64,000 bases of DNA from Bolinopsis microptera. Its lineage: Eukaryota; Ctenophora; Tentaculata; Lobata; Bolinopsidae. The translations under genes and the position numbers were made by a program. The notes beneath the pieces were generated by a model. It saw nothing but the letters and a program-made list of their open reading frames with translations, did no database searches and had not been told where the DNA came from. Below, in pieces: positions 22,301-30,524 of the stretch; within the stretch, counting starts at the first letter, position 1; each line of letters starts with the position of its first letter. Location: positions 14,541,365-14,605,364 of the forward strand of contig NC_087082.1 in NCBI RefSeq assembly GCF_026151205.1, in the 5' to 3' direction.

Positions 22301-25073
22301 TTTTATTTAATATAAGATTCATTTCAAATTAGATTCAACGAACTACTATATTACTGTGCTTTAATAAATCAACCTAATGAATCTACCGATTTGTTTCCAA
22401 GTTTAAATCTTTTCCAATTACGCTGCAAAGCGGACACGTTTTAGTTTTAATTCACAACTTAACGGGTTAAAGGGTGGTTAACTTTCTTCCGATTTTTCAC
22501 TTTTACTCTATCAAGAAATTAAAGCCCGTCGATATTCTGATAATCGAAGCAGTTCAAAATCTTAATTCTCCCCAATATGAAATAATAACAGGTCAAATAT
22601 TGTTATTAAATACAACATGTCTACTGATTTAACAAAACTACACAATTAATGAACCAATCAACTAACTAAAAATTAACTAAATAACTAACTAATCTAACTA
22701 ATTTTGTGTTGCAGAGGGGGACTGAAGTTGCGGAAGTCGAAGAGCGTAGGTCCCGCAGAGTCTAAGTCTCTAACCAGAAACAGCAGTATAAAGAAGAGCA
22801 ACCAGGAGTCTGCCGAGAAGTGGAGGAAAACCAAGATAGCCATGGTTAGTTAGAATTTAGTTATATTATTGTAATCTACATGGTTAATAAAACTTAAGTT
22901 TGTTTAACTTACATGGTTACTTAAACTTAAGTTTGTTTTACTTTCATGGTTAGTAAAACTTTAGTTAGTTAAATGTGACATAGCACTTTTATGGGTATAA
23001 AGCACTAGGGTAGTTCCCATTTCTAATCTCAGTTTTTAATGGGCGTAGAGTTTTACAGCACTGCTAAAATATTTGAAATAATTTGAATATGTTTCAAAGA
23101 GCGCGGCCGCGGCAGCAAAAGGACTTCCAATAAAGAGCCCGGTAATACTTAGTACCTTTATGTTGGCATTCGTTTGACGAATTGAGAAACTCGTTAGGAA
23201 TTCGGGCCCAAACACTACTCGCCACAGACTGCATGGAAATGTTATTAGCATGTTAACCAACAGCTATACTTTCTTAGAGCTAACCGGTTTAATTATTTAT
23301 TAATTTTACTTACAAAATGAACTATAACTGTGGGAAATATGATGTATAATTGCATGTATTTGTTGATATTATCAATTTTTACCTCTGTTAGGCCCTACTA
23401 AATCTTGGTAGAGTGAGACGGGTATGTACTATTATCAGCTGCTCTCTTGTGCTCTCTTAATAATATCGCTAAAATATTTATGTAGCTAACAACTATTTTA
23501 ATAGTAACAAGGGGAGGTTCGACTAAAATTCTTTCTACTGATGAACACACATTGACTTTCTACTTTGCAAACCACACTAAACGCTTAATAGTGCCAGAGG
23601 AGCTGGACCAGACTGGTGTAACATAGCGACTACTCACACGTCGTCTTAGTTCACCTCTCTCTTCCACACCCAGCCACCACACACCCACAACACTTACCAT
23701 CATCCTTGATTACACATCTTGATTCCACCGGCATCCTCCCATAGGACTGCCATACCCCAGAGGTAGGCAAAGCATCCACATGCTATCCTCTCGTGGGCCA
23801 ACCAGGCCCAGCCTCTCTTTTTTTTAATTGTTTAAAACACAAACATTGTGGAATATTTACTTTAACCTCCCCCGATCTGCTGATATTGTCTTGTGTACGC
23901 CCCCCCCCCCCCCCCCCCCTCACCATTATTGAGATCTAAAGATTTAATTTCCATCATTATAAGCTGTACAAGCTGATTTGTCATCATTCCAATTTTTGGA
24001 TCTTTTTAAATCTAACCCTTATTTTGCTATTCTGCTGCCGTTTGTGAGTGAACTGTGAAATAATTAGTCTCGTATTACAACTCACTTTCACATTAGTTAA
24101 CAATTAGATTAGTGACCACTCCCTAATCACAAGTGAGTTATAAATAGAGTGAGGAAACATTATGGAGCTACCAGTGTATTTAAGTGCATTCTCCATCCCG
24201 GTCCTGGGTTATGTATATCCAAATCACTCTCCTCTTTATTGGCGCTGGTACTGGTTTTTACTATTAAATACTGACTTTTAACGCTTAAGTTAGACTCCTG
24301 TTTTGGGTTGGTCATTTCCCACTCCTGGATTAGATCGTGTAGAGAAACATTAGCAAGCTAAGCAGTGTGGAATTGTCATTACTGCCTGATTTAGTCCTCA
24401 ATTAGAACACTTAATGTTTCAGGTTTCCGCACAGCGTATCAGGTGATTGCTTGTTAGAATAAGTCTGCATGGTCCTCAAAGTTAATAAGGGACTGCACCC
24501 CAATTATAAGCCAGACCTTAGTTTGATTATAAAGAGTGTAGTGTACATAATCAGAATGGTTTGCAGTCATTAGGAGACCAATTAGCATGTCATTAATCAA
24601 ACTGTTTCCTTAATGGAATGAGTTGATAAGTATGGTCTGAGTATCTCGAGAGTTAAGCGACAGTTTGATGTTTGCACTGCAAAGTGTAAAGCTGGTTTTA
24701 ATATCTCGCGGGATTGGTTCCGGATCAGTGGATGTTAAGAAATGTGCGAGACAAGATATATCGAGTTGGTGAGGTAGTTGTAGGTTTAATTTAAGGCTTC
24801 AAGAATGACCGACTCTGATAATTGCCTTGTGATATGAGACTTACAATTAATTGGATACATTGGATTGACCGCATGTGTTGGTAACCAGACTAATGTAGTA
24901 ATATGCAAATTGAACAATAATTATGAGAAAACCAAAATTACCACTTATTATAGTAATCTGATATTCAGTTTAATTTGAATATTTCTTAACATTTGTTATA
25001 TTTTCAGCCGGAGGTCAAACCAGTAAACGGTTCTTTGGATCTATCGCAGATAAACGTGGAAGTGAAAACGTGA
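1355..25073 (+). CDS. INF2-like: INF2-like formin (DID-FH1-FH2-DAD), 5' partial, 15 exons in window
   Basis: Actin nucleating and severing formin of the INF2 family. Exons: 1355-1481, 1766-1892, 4255-4370, 5634-5793, 13213-13391, 13675-14966, 15109-15297, 15517-15617, 15915-16164, 16337-16457, 16675-16839, 20934-21082, 22715-22844, 23392-23421 (a 30-nt microexon, less certain), 25008-25073 (TGA). All phases join, giving 1066 residues after a leading partial codon. Exons 1-5 encode the FH3/DID region (MVKKQIFELLSALC; DLLIQL), aligning in order with INF2. Exon 6 carries a long Pro/Ala FH1 and the start of FH2; exons 7-11 the rest of FH2, including the GNFINTG and GFKLSLL motifs. Exon 12 encodes the DAD/WH2-like CVIDTLLNEIR, continued by GGLKLRKSKS. 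No C-terminal CAAX box is seen (it ends VEVKT). The upstream end lies outside the window. A receptor gene is nested in the intron before exon 12. Confidence 0.9.
1888..2352 (+). repeat. 33-bp minisatellite starting at formin exon 2 donor
   Basis: About 14 units whose core is GGTACGTTACTATGACGACT followed by ACAGTTCACTCAC. The first unit overlaps the 3' end of formin exon 2: CATG|GTACGTTACTATGACGA at the exon border matches CACG|GTACGTTACTATGACGA in the units. Each unit therefore holds a donor-like GTACGT and an acceptor-like GACTACAG. The open frames across it are a by-product of a unit length divisible by three. Confidence 0.9.
2354..2679 (+). pseudogene. Duplicated copy of formin exon 3 plus flanking intron
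   Basis: This segment is nearly identical to 4260-4583, which contains the working exon 3 and the start of its following intron. The copy encodes FMVKKQIFELLSALC and ends ETLQIAK before an intact GTAAAC donor. It differs by a few substitutions and small indels (an extra 7 bases after the intronic ATAGATA, a missing TTGAG). Its acceptor side comes from the 33-bp array and is two bases shorter than the true exon. Splicing from exon 2 would read G+TA, CAC, CAC, TAA and stop at once. It sits between two blocks of the array. Probably a dead or poison exon. Confidence 0.75.
2680..3527 (+). repeat. 33-bp minisatellite, second block
   Basis: About 25 more units of the same 33-bp repeat, resuming directly after the duplicated exon. 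Some units carry variants (ACGACCACAG, an added ACTTAC, GAAGAC). It ends at GTTAGGGTACC near 3530. Confidence 0.9.
3528..4254. other. Formin intron, no further feature seen
   Basis: Unique AT-rich intron sequence between the array and true exon 3. It ends in a C-rich tract and ACAG acceptor at 4254. Confidence 0.4.
4584..5633. other. Formin intron 3
   Basis: AT-rich, no coding signal. The last bases before the exon 4 acceptor are a perfect 15-base tandem duplication (GTTAAGACGTCACGT twice, about 5598-5627) running into GTTTCAG. A short open frame at 4856-5080 shows no family resemblance. Confidence 0.4.
5794..8029. other. Start of formin intron 4, mostly unremarkable
   Basis: Just after the donor, TTTTAGTAAGTTATATTATTTTAGTAAATC gives two further weak copies of the donor context (about 5820-5850). 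The rest is AT-rich sequence with short chance open frames on both strands. Two related fragments (GGAATCGCA with TTACCGCAC at about 6222-6252 and 6604-6638) hint at an old repeat. Confidence 0.35.
8030..11330. repeat. 3.3-kb 21-bp minisatellite with higher-order structure
   Basis: Roughly 150 units of a 21-base repeat with core CATCAGTAGTACTTTACT, inside formin intron 4. Variant units recur in the same order: CAGTATTACTTTACTAATC followed by a CAGTAGTACGTTACTC unit occurs near 8606 and again near 10652, and CAGTACTCAGTAGTACTTTA occurs near 8393, 9489 and 10439. Blocks of many units have therefore been copied as wholes. Long minus-strand open frames (MSKVLLM repeats) are a side effect of the unit length and are not genes. 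Confidence 0.95.
11319..11763. repeat. Inverted repeat (foldback) abutting the 21-bp array
   Basis: Two arms of about 145 bases in opposite orientation: left arm TAGTACTCTAGTAGCAGGGC through CTAGAGACAACC, right arm GGTTGTCTCTAGCG through CCTGCTACTAGAGTACTA, with about 150 bases of loop. The outer arm ends resemble the adjoining 21-bp array (AGTAGTACT), so the array seems to have grown out of one end of this element. No target duplication was resolved. Confidence 0.7.
11764..13212. other. End of formin intron 4
   Basis: AT-rich, no gene seen. A short run of a 10-base repeat (AATTTACCCT, about 13103-13160) lies just before the exon 5 acceptor. A 60-codon minus-strand frame at 12299-12481 has no recognisable domain. 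Confidence 0.35.
14010..14660 (+). repeat. Coding minisatellite of formin FH1 region
   Basis: Within exon 6 the FH1 segment is built from degenerate repeats encoding PPAP, APRAPGAPPAP and later RPPGAP. Nucleotide units such as GCACCAAGAGCCCCAGGTGC recur many times. Long frames on the other strand and in the other plus frames are shadows of this composition. Confidence 0.85.
16185..16318 (+). repeat. About 70-bp tandem duplication in a short formin intron
   Basis: The segment CATCCTCTGCTGCTTCAATT through GAAAATAGAT occurs twice (about 16188-16242 and 16258-16312), with AAGAACTGTTT following each copy. The second copy leads directly into the TTTTTCAG acceptor of formin exon 10. Confidence 0.85.
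17249..20542 (-). CDS. Intronless Ig-domain membrane receptor with tyrosine-motif tail
   Basis: Predicted type I cell-surface protein of 1097 residues in one exon. I do not recognise a named orthologue. It has a signal peptide (about 1-20) and a beta-rich module (23-167), then an Ig-like domain (170-268) with paired Cys and the DTGIYKCKG signature. An acidic repeat of SEGDD units (287-418) is followed by a second beta-rich module (432-572) and a second Ig-like domain (573-670, LGLYRCHA). Next come a third beta-rich segment (677-765), a short Cys-rich stretch (CKDGSYIKDEECLPC), a Glu/Lys stalk (796-854) and a transmembrane helix (867-895) followed by RRKKRRSRR. The tail has a PPPP stretch and several tyrosines: PVYATV, EDLYSNK, three EPLYS copies, SAYADL (fits the ITIM pattern S/I/V/LxYxxL/V) and ATYATI. 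It lies entirely within a formin intron on the opposite strand. Allorecognition or immune-type signalling is an inference. Confidence 0.85.
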   Translation of the reverse strand: MLRLLSLVTLCCWFVPVISSEACEDLLIEGWAPGQDLTIPQGYSLRDILTVRGQVQKKKSYYFLSFKGQSRRAFMKTALYSNGVFGVLTPSNSKVLQTRVIDKDSNKLVLQMKCSETETTCYVTSQANPTIVSFNYQQSMSNILSSNKIFVSENIATFVTLQSITFCRSSEPRVEVEMRPSGPVTEGGIYTLICRVTGLPVLSATWSKGREELGNAETELGGSEEEHTLTLTYTIRGLSSEDTGIYKCKGQSLLVSDEGVSREVNVVLSEQQDIGDIQDNNSGDESTGTDDSEGDDSEGDDSEGDDSEGNESEGGDSKGDDTEGDDSEGNDSEGDDSEGDDSEGDDSEGDDSEGDDSEGNDSEGDDSEGNESEGGDSKGNDSEGDDSEGDDSEGDDSEGDDSEGDDSEGGDSEGGDAEGVDFDEDPTQPVGEVCKFLGQNITRQEVLQFPDNFNISDVLTVKGDYGTAERGYFMYLYDNEDSAETWNFYFKNTGTLNTWGTYTSQSIPLFDEGTKTIMKIQVFHNISSGTLNIITPKFKEVISKSAYNTQMLRFNTARMEVSRGRVSYEYISICRPKEPQIKLTTPPQPFILGSTVTLQCTITGPPFLSGYWSKDNTDSESSNSVLDETEAEHKLKITLVLSRFRLTTLGLYRCHATSSILASNQTVEQSVEVSYSVPLRITKPATRTYNLLPTSFIWRVDGYPNSGVRLECTTGTITKSWGRYTIKETPPRLFQVTIGEGWDDEQFNCTLTNEGENLDILYSFSKCKDGSYIKDEECLPCLEGQTSSKANNFTCEEEIEEEEEEEEEEEEEEEEEKEEEKEEEKEEEKEEEKEEEKEEEEEEEEEEEEEEEEGAGGELEDSKDPPKVGLSLIIIICGCGIAAFLMATAVVTGIFIKKRRKKRRSRRMTAESNTKRIRSLTVSAPVLHYHISGEVSEVTCKLRTDTMTGATKPPPPQIQKPSRPYPRTEQLSKPSDEEPVYATVNKPRQAPASENVEDLYSNKTKEPLYSDAEPLYSEPEPLYSEPLPLCVEPDHIEDEAESAYADLEFVKKGRAAEKLQIHGSLMKKVENSEATYATITEFKKIEGEEEEDGEEFW
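17985..18155 (-). repeat. Coding Glu/Lys trinucleotide-type repeat
   Basis: GAA/GAG/AAG codons (TTC/CTC/CTT on the + strand) encode an almost pure Glu/Lys stalk of about 57 residues just outside the membrane segment of the nested receptor. The poly-Ser and poly-Leu frames on the + strand are shadows. Confidence 0.9.
19285..19685 (-). repeat. 15-bp coding minisatellite (SEGDD repeat)
   Basis: About 26 units of a 15-base repeat (+ strand TTCAGAGTCATCACC) encode SEGDD with SEGND, SEGNE, SEGGD and SKGDD variants between the first and second modules of the nested receptor. A block of variants (SEGNESEGGDSKG) appears twice, so groups of units were copied together. Confidence 0.9.
20840..20891. mobile_element. 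Remnant of a pogo/Tigger-like MITE terminus
   Basis: GCGGTAAATCGGGG occurs in tandem-like form and ends in CGGGGTTTTATTGTA, which resembles the terminal inverted repeat of the fuller element at 56631-56815 (GGTAAATCGACG through TTTTACTGTA). Confidence 0.4.
21054..21435 (+). repeat. 33-bp minisatellite born from formin exon 12 end and donor
   Basis: About 11 units whose core is TTGATACCTTACTTTCTAAG plus ATTAGGTTAGTTA. The first unit is the coding end of exon 12 (ATCGACACCTTACTTAATG, AGATTAG) with its donor GTTAGT at 21083. Later units carry donor-like sites 33 bases apart at 21116 (GTTAGT), 21149 (GTTATT) and 21182 (GTTAAT). The intron stays open in the exon's frame up to a stop at 21198-21200, encoding LVIDTLLSGIR, LVIDNLFSKIK and LFINTLLYKIR after the authentic CVIDTLLNEIR. 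Confidence 0.9.
21436..22714. other. Formin intron 12, AT-rich
   Basis: Low-complexity, AT-rich intron with loosely repeated fragments (CAGATTAATTCAATCTCTAT and similar, about 21880-22330), probably a decayed minisatellite. No gene seen. Confidence 0.4.
22838..22972 (+). repeat. Short tandem copies of formin exon 13 donor region
   Basis: Exon 13 ends GCCATG|GTTAGTTAGAA. The next 130 bases contain three further copies of the context: CATGGTTAATAAAACTTAAG, ATGGTTACTTAAACTTAAG and CATGGTTAGTAAAACTTTAG, each with a GTTA donor-like start after ATG, at a spacing of about 33-38 bases. Confidence 0.75.
23422..25007. other. Formin last intron
   Basis: No gene seen. It contains a pure C run of about 19 bases near 23900-23918. 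Otherwise unique sequence up to the TTTTCAG acceptor at 25007. Confidence 0.4.
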
Positions 25074-25458
25074 CATCCACTGTGACAGAAAGTCACGTGA
25101 CATTCAACTGTGACAGAAAGACTTTCTGTGAACTTTTATTTTAGTTCGGATAATTTAATTTTAATTTGAAGACGGTGAGACCACAGTCCCGGTGTACAAA
25201 GATAGTTTTATAGAGTTTTTATATTAGGCAGAGTTAAATAGTTTATTGTATAGTGTATAGTGCACATATAACTCTGAACACTGCAAAATGTACACTGTGC
25301 ACGTATCACGCACTGTGCGCGGTACACTGATTAAACTGATACTGTACAAGGTACAGCGATTAATGAACAATACGATTGTGAAAGGACAATGTTCAAGTCT
25401 CTGTGAGATATGTTTTCACTAACAAGTCAGTTCTTTAATAGTAATACACGTGGTAAGT
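25074..25458 (+). other. Formin 3' untranslated/downstream region
   Basis: Follows the TGA at 25071-25073. It contains three nearby copies of a CTGTGACAGAAAG/GTCACGTGACATTC motif (about 25080-25130) and repeated GCAC/GTGC-rich words near 25260-25340. No coding signal. Confidence 0.4.
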
Positions 25459-25610
25459 TGTCATACGTTGTATGACCCGCCGCGCACGAGTGCGCGGCTC
25501 CCCCTGTATCGTAGAAACTCTATAGTGGAACGACCGTGGGGGTCACGACGTGATACAAGTGGTAAGGGGAGTGGCGAAGAGGTTTTTATTTGTAGTTTTA
25601 TTGACCGTCA

Positions 25611-25848
25611 CTTGTCGTGGATAAGTCTCAAAAATAAAGTACATAATTATCATATTAAGTAAAAAGCAGATTCACCTCTTACCAAGTAAAAGGGTTCCAA
25701 GGGTTCAGAGGAAGACTTACGCATTAGTACTTGTCGTGGATAAGTCTCAAAAATAAAGTACATAGTTATCATATTAAGTAAAAAGCAGATTCACCTCTTA
25801 CCAAGTAAAAGGGTTCCAAGGGTTCAGAGGAAGATTTACGCATTAGTA
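25611..25848 (+). repeat. 119-bp tandem duplication
   Basis: Two copies with a 119-base period starting CTTGTCGTGGATAAGTCTCA, differing at very few positions. Each copy contains AATAAA (25633-25638 and 25752-25757), which could serve as duplicated polyadenylation signals for the formin. It lies inside the inverted-repeat element 25459-26815. Confidence 0.85.
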
Positions 25849-26215
25849 AATAAATTTCGGAGCTCTCTTAGTCTTGCCGTAGCCATGTCACTCTCACAGT
25901 TCTGACTGCTAGTGTAAATAGTGGACGATAGAGATGCTTTTTAGAATATTGGAGCGTATTTTATTTTAAGATTCTTTGTAAATATAAAATTTAGTTTATG
26001 TGAATCGAATACACTAGTGTTTCGTGTATTCATACATCATAAGATCATACCAACATCGCGCAGTGGAAATTAAATACAATGTTTTGCCTAAACCATAAAC
26101 TGTTAAACTTGCCTACGCATGTGCTTACACGTATACAAATACTACGTGACGCATTTGTTTCACAAGTTGCGCGAGATTACTTAGCTTCCTAATCTTAGCT
26201 TGTAGCCTTTGCTTA

Positions 26216-27377
26216 ATTGACGATGTCAATTCATCGCAGCTCGGCGCGGCACAGTAGCGCATCTCGCCGATCTAGCGAGAGAAGCCTCATTGAGTGCGCG
26301 GCGCGGCACAGTAACGCATCGCGCTACAAAGCCTTTGCTTGCTTTTCTCACTTCGAGTGCAACACTCTTGAAAAAAATGCAATGCAAATACACATAAACA
26401 TTGGCCTGTACGTCAGGTAAGCTTTGGTCAGGTAAAGTTAATATATGCACTTATACAAATTTTGTATCACGTTGTGACCCCCACGGTCGTTTCACTATAG
26501 TGTCCTGACGATACAGGGCACAGGGGGGGGCTGAAACCAGGTTTTCGATCAAACGCTGCCATTTGTAGTTAAACGTCGCCAACAGTTGCTCTCGTCCAAT
26601 GAAATCGCTGCACTTTGCCTGCCATTATGCATAATTGAATTACATATATTCGTATGTGTGGCTTGGCTTTCATAATGCAGCGATTTCATTGGACGAGAGC
26701 ACCTGTTGGCGACGTTTGACTACAAATGGCAATGTTTGATCGAAAACCTGGTTTCAGCTCCCCCTGTGAGGGGGAGCCGCGCACTCGTGCGCGGCGGGTC
26801 ATACAACGTATGACAATACAAATCAGTAATCACTTGGAATACTTTTGAAAAAGAATAACAAGCTCAACAACGCTACTGATTTATTTCTCCATAAAAAGCA
26901 TAATAGCGTGAGAAGCTTTTGTAAAGGTGCCTCGAAAGTGATTTTAAACGATTCCAGATTCCCCGTTCAATTTTTGTCGTTGAACGCCAACTCAGTGCAT
27001 AATTAAAAAAGTTATAAACATATTTCATAAGTATCAAATTGAATGTACTTTTGGCGGAGATAAAACCTTTACCTGAGGACCCCAGGCTATTATGTTCATT
27101 AACATAAAGATTTGGCGGAATGACAGGCTGAGCGCGGCCCAGTAAATAAAACCTGCGCCTAAAAATTAATTGAGCAAGTTATAAAAATGTTTTATACTAT
27201 CAAATTTAATGGGTTTTTAGGATATATAACGCGTGCCTTAATTTAAAAATATTATGCTAGTATAAAAATTGTAGCGCGATGCACTACTGGGTCGCGCCGC
27301 GCATCAAATAATTCTTCGGTAGATCGGCGAGATGCACCACTGTGCCTCCCCAAGCTGCGAAGGATTGACATCGTGAA
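26216..27377. mobile_element. Second inverted-repeat element overlapping the previous one
   Basis: The left end ATTGACGATGTCAATTCATC plus GCAGCTCGGCG through CTCGCCGATCT is matched in reverse by AGATCGGCGAGATGCACCAC through AGCTGCGAAGGATTGACATCG at the right. The same terminus recurs at about 51697-51760. Its left terminus lies inside element 25459-26815 and it contains that element's right terminus, so the two are interleaved rather than simply nested. No coding region. Confidence 0.55.
26530..26758. mobile_element. Nested foldback MITE with about 83-bp arms
   Basis: Begins GCTGAAACCAGGTTTTCGAT and ends with its reverse complement ATCGAAAACCTGGTTTCAGC. The arms run through CGTCGCCAACAG and CCAATGAAATCGCTGCA and enclose about 60 bases. 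It interrupts a G/C-rich tract of the host element (CAGGGGGGG on one side, TCCCCCTG on the other). Confidence 0.8.
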
Positions 27378-28103
27378 TCAAGTATAAAAATAAATTGAAT
27401 TCGTATAGTCGAGTCCAATTTCATTAACGATGCCACAGCAGTGACAATTAGATTTTGACCGTTCTGTGTACATTTGTAAATGCTGATTTCGATTTATATT
27501 ATTATATAATGGTAAGTATTTAAAGTTAAGTTGCACAATTTTGTACTTCTATTCCATATTCAAATCTTCATATTGTCTTCACGATTACTTTTAAAACCAA
27601 AACTAAATTTAATCTTTAAGCATAAACAGCTCAAATATCGTTTTACAAGCCTGTCACGTGCGCGCGTTTGACAAAAATGGTTATTTGCTCATAACTCGTC
27701 AAGAAATTATTTTCATGCTACACAATAAGTCTTATTCGAAATCAGCGTAAAGATACATTGGTATAGCTCACTTGCACTAAACCCGCTTTAAATTATGAAT
27801 CATAAATGATATTTCCAAACCGTTTGATAGTTACCTTTTTTGAAATACCCTGTGGTATTTCAAAAAGATACGGCACAAACTTTTCTAACGATATTATCTA
27901 ATTTGTTGGTTTATTGGAGAGTTTGAATGATAGTCTTTAGGAGGCAAGATTAAGAATTTGAATTTAACAACAAAAAAGGTCATTCAAACAATATATACAT
28001 ACAATACAATTAATAAATCAAGTGATTCAATTGTTCAATTTTTTTTAATTTTTTATTTTTAAATTCAATTGTTCAATTCACACAAACTTTCAAAACACAT
28101 CAT
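27378..28103. other. Intergenic, repeat-like
   Basis: No gene seen. The stretch around 27654-27790 (TCACGTG, then ATAACTCGTCAAG, GAAATCAGCGT) resembles 47964-48080 (TCACGTG, ATAACTCTCCAGG, GAATCAGCGTCC), suggesting two old copies of one repeat family. Confidence 0.4.
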
Positions 28104-28500
28104 CTACTCCATCATCGGGGCAGGGATGAGGTTGTACGAGACTTCTGATAGAGGGGTCTCTAGTTTGATGTCAATCATCTTTCCGTTGTACCCACGAAGA
28201 GCGATAAGAGTTGTTCTTAGCATAGCAAATCTTATCCTCGTTCTTACATGCATTACTAAATCACAGTACCTCTCCTTCCTCTTTCTGGCTATGAGATCTG
28301 CTAATCTGTTGACAAATTGCTTACGCTCGGGGTGAAGTTTGCCTTCTGACTTTGTCCTATTTGATAAGCAATTGGGGTGTGAAACCCTAATGTCAAGAAA
28401 GGTCTTATCAAATGGAGGTCAAACTCCTCTAGCAGATACATTAAGCCAAGCTTTGTCACCAGTTATAGTCTTGGGGTTGAGACAGTCACCCTCGTTTACC
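28104..28500 (-). pseudogene. Broken C-terminal fragment of a transposon-type protein (endonuclease-like)
   Basis: Reading the minus strand from about 28490 to the stop at 28104-28106 gives a protein-like frame: DCLNPKTITGDKAWLNVSAR, then a stop where a Trp is expected, then FLDIRVSHPNCLSNRTKSEG and ADLIARKRKERYCDLVMHV and TTLIALRG. The pattern of aspartate-rich ARG(F)W followed by FDVRVTHPN-like residues is one I associate with restriction-endonuclease-like C-terminal domains of invertebrate retroelement proteins. The in-frame stop and short length mark it as dead. Family assignment is from memory of the motif and is uncertain. The plus-strand open frames over it are shadows. Confidence 0.5.
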
Positions 28501-30524
28501 TTCTGTTTTAGATTTTTTGTATATGGGTTGCAGTCTTGTGACAGAAAGTCTACACTATATAGTATGCTTAAGTTTATATTGTGTAGTTCGATGATATAAA
28601 ATGCAACTTCAAGATGGATATTGGAGAGCTGGCGAAAAATTATGGCCTTTGTATCGATGGTTATAATAAGCTATAAATATCTTAAACTATCAAGAAAACA
28701 ACAATTTCAAGAAAACAACAATTTTATTTAGTATCAATTAAAGCAAACATAAATATATTTTATATATAACTAGCAGGACCTATGGCCATTGTGTCTCTGA
28801 TATGATTGTGGGTAACTATGCAGTGCTAATTAAAAATTTCTTGATACTTCATTCTCAAATTGGCCATTGTGTCTCTGATATGATTGTGGGTAATTATCAT
28901 GTTGCCATCTAGCTTGCAAGTGAGAAGGTGGTTAAGGTCACTTGTTTTTCCACATCCGCCGCGCAGGTGATGGGGGTGTTAGGTATCCACCAGCTTAAGA
29001 AAGTATTTTGGATGTTACATTTTTTGTTCAAAAAACTACTTATATTCTAAGTGGGCTTGTTTACTTTGTACTAACTTTCAAAAGCTTGTAATAACTACTG
29101 AAATTAGTGGGCAAACTTTTCATTAATATCATAACTATAGAACAACTCAAACTGGCCTTCACATCTATCCATAAGAAGGAATGATTTCAGCTCGAGGGCA
29201 ACAGGTATGTGCAGAGAAGTCCCTTAGATCAGCCATCTCAATGATACATGAACCTAATCCACTGCGATCTGAGCTTGCCAGTAAACAACACTCGTTAAAC
29301 CTCTCTTCAGAACTGAGTGCTGCACATTATTAAGTTGTACAGCATTATAATTATCGAGCTTCTAATCTACCAGATGCCATGGTTGTCAATTAAAGGTCAA
29401 ATGACTTAACCTGCTCAGCAGTTTCACTTTTTATGGACTTGAAATCTGCATACTGGAGCATTGTAGGAGCAATTAATAAAACAAAAGTTTAATAAAACAA
29501 AAGTTAAATTTATTACCAATTATTCAATCAATACATATCATATATTCTAATTATATCACATTCTAATATTGGAAACACAATGCAGAATGGATGTCTTAAA
29601 CTATAATTTGTTGTCACTAATAATCTATTTACTTTCAAAGTTGAAATTTAGTTAAGTATGAAATGCCACCACATCATAGTTAGGGTAAAATATAATTCTT
29701 AAAAATTTTAAAATTAAGAAGATTGCTCTATGACTTAAAATTTAAAATTTAGCTAAAGATGTCTAATTTTTAAATAGTTGGTTACAGTTTATGACAGTAC
29801 TGGCATGACCAATTTTATTGTGGCTGGTAAAAGGACCCAGTTGCCTGTAAGGGCTTTACCGAACCCCTGGGGACCACAATGTGATAGGATCAGGCCAGAT
29901 TTTTCTATGTAGAGCAATTTATTTATTTCGGAGCTATGGTTACGTGGTATAGTTGGTGGTCATGTTTAAAGGTCAGTTTATCCTTGTGTGCTAATTATCC
30001 ATCCAGATGCTTAGTGATGTGAGTAAATCATGCCCTTCTACATTATATAACGTTTAACTATAAATTTGTTTTTACCACAGAAATTGAGGTTGTTTGACTT
30101 GCGTTGTGTATGTTAAAAATTCTACTGTGCCAGTTTTTCGCTAGCTGTGGATTTAAATCTCATCTATTATCTCAATTTTATAACCCAAGTTCGATTTACT
30201 TCCATATTAATGGCTGTCCGTGACAAATCCAAATTTTTTCATATGCCTAATACTTGATGCCAAATGTGTCCGTGAAAGTCTGAATGTCAAATCCTGCAAC
30301 TAAATTTCTGTACAAGGATTATTAATGTTTTTGCTGTATCTGTTGTCAAATATTGACTATGAAAATGAATTGTCTGCAGTCAATTATTCGGCAACTATTT
30401 ATAGCATGTCAATGGTAATAATCTTATTGTGCAATTGTGTGATGCTGTAAATTAATTCAAGTATATCCTCCTTGCAATGACATAAACTTCTAATTGTTAT
30501 AGAGATGAATCCAAAATAATCAAT
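28501..30524. other. Intergenic or 5' untranslated DNA before beta-TrCP
   Basis: AT-rich. A 31-base phrase (GGCCATTGTGTCTCTGATAT plus GATTGTGGGTA) occurs twice, near 28783 and 28860. No coding exon was recognised. The beta-TrCP promoter and any untranslated exon should lie here but cannot be pinpointed. Confidence 0.4.

Larger units (their letters stand above)
25459..26815. mobile_element. DNA-transposon-like element with about 110-bp terminal inverted repeats
   Basis: The left end TGTCATACGTTGTATGACCC, GCCGCGCACGAGTGCGCGGC through GACCGTGGGGGTCACGACG matches in reverse the right end, which reads GTGACCCCCACGGTCGTTTC through GCGCGGCGGGTC and ATACAACGTATGACA. The right arm is split by another inverted-repeat element (26530-26758). 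Diverged relatives lie at about 51360-51470 and 53750-53830. No transposase is seen, so it is non-autonomous. Confidence 0.65.

Noticed and set aside
28069-28599. Two plus-strand frames of 86-88 codons
   Set aside because: The minus strand carries a more protein-like transposon fragment here; the plus frames look like its shadow.
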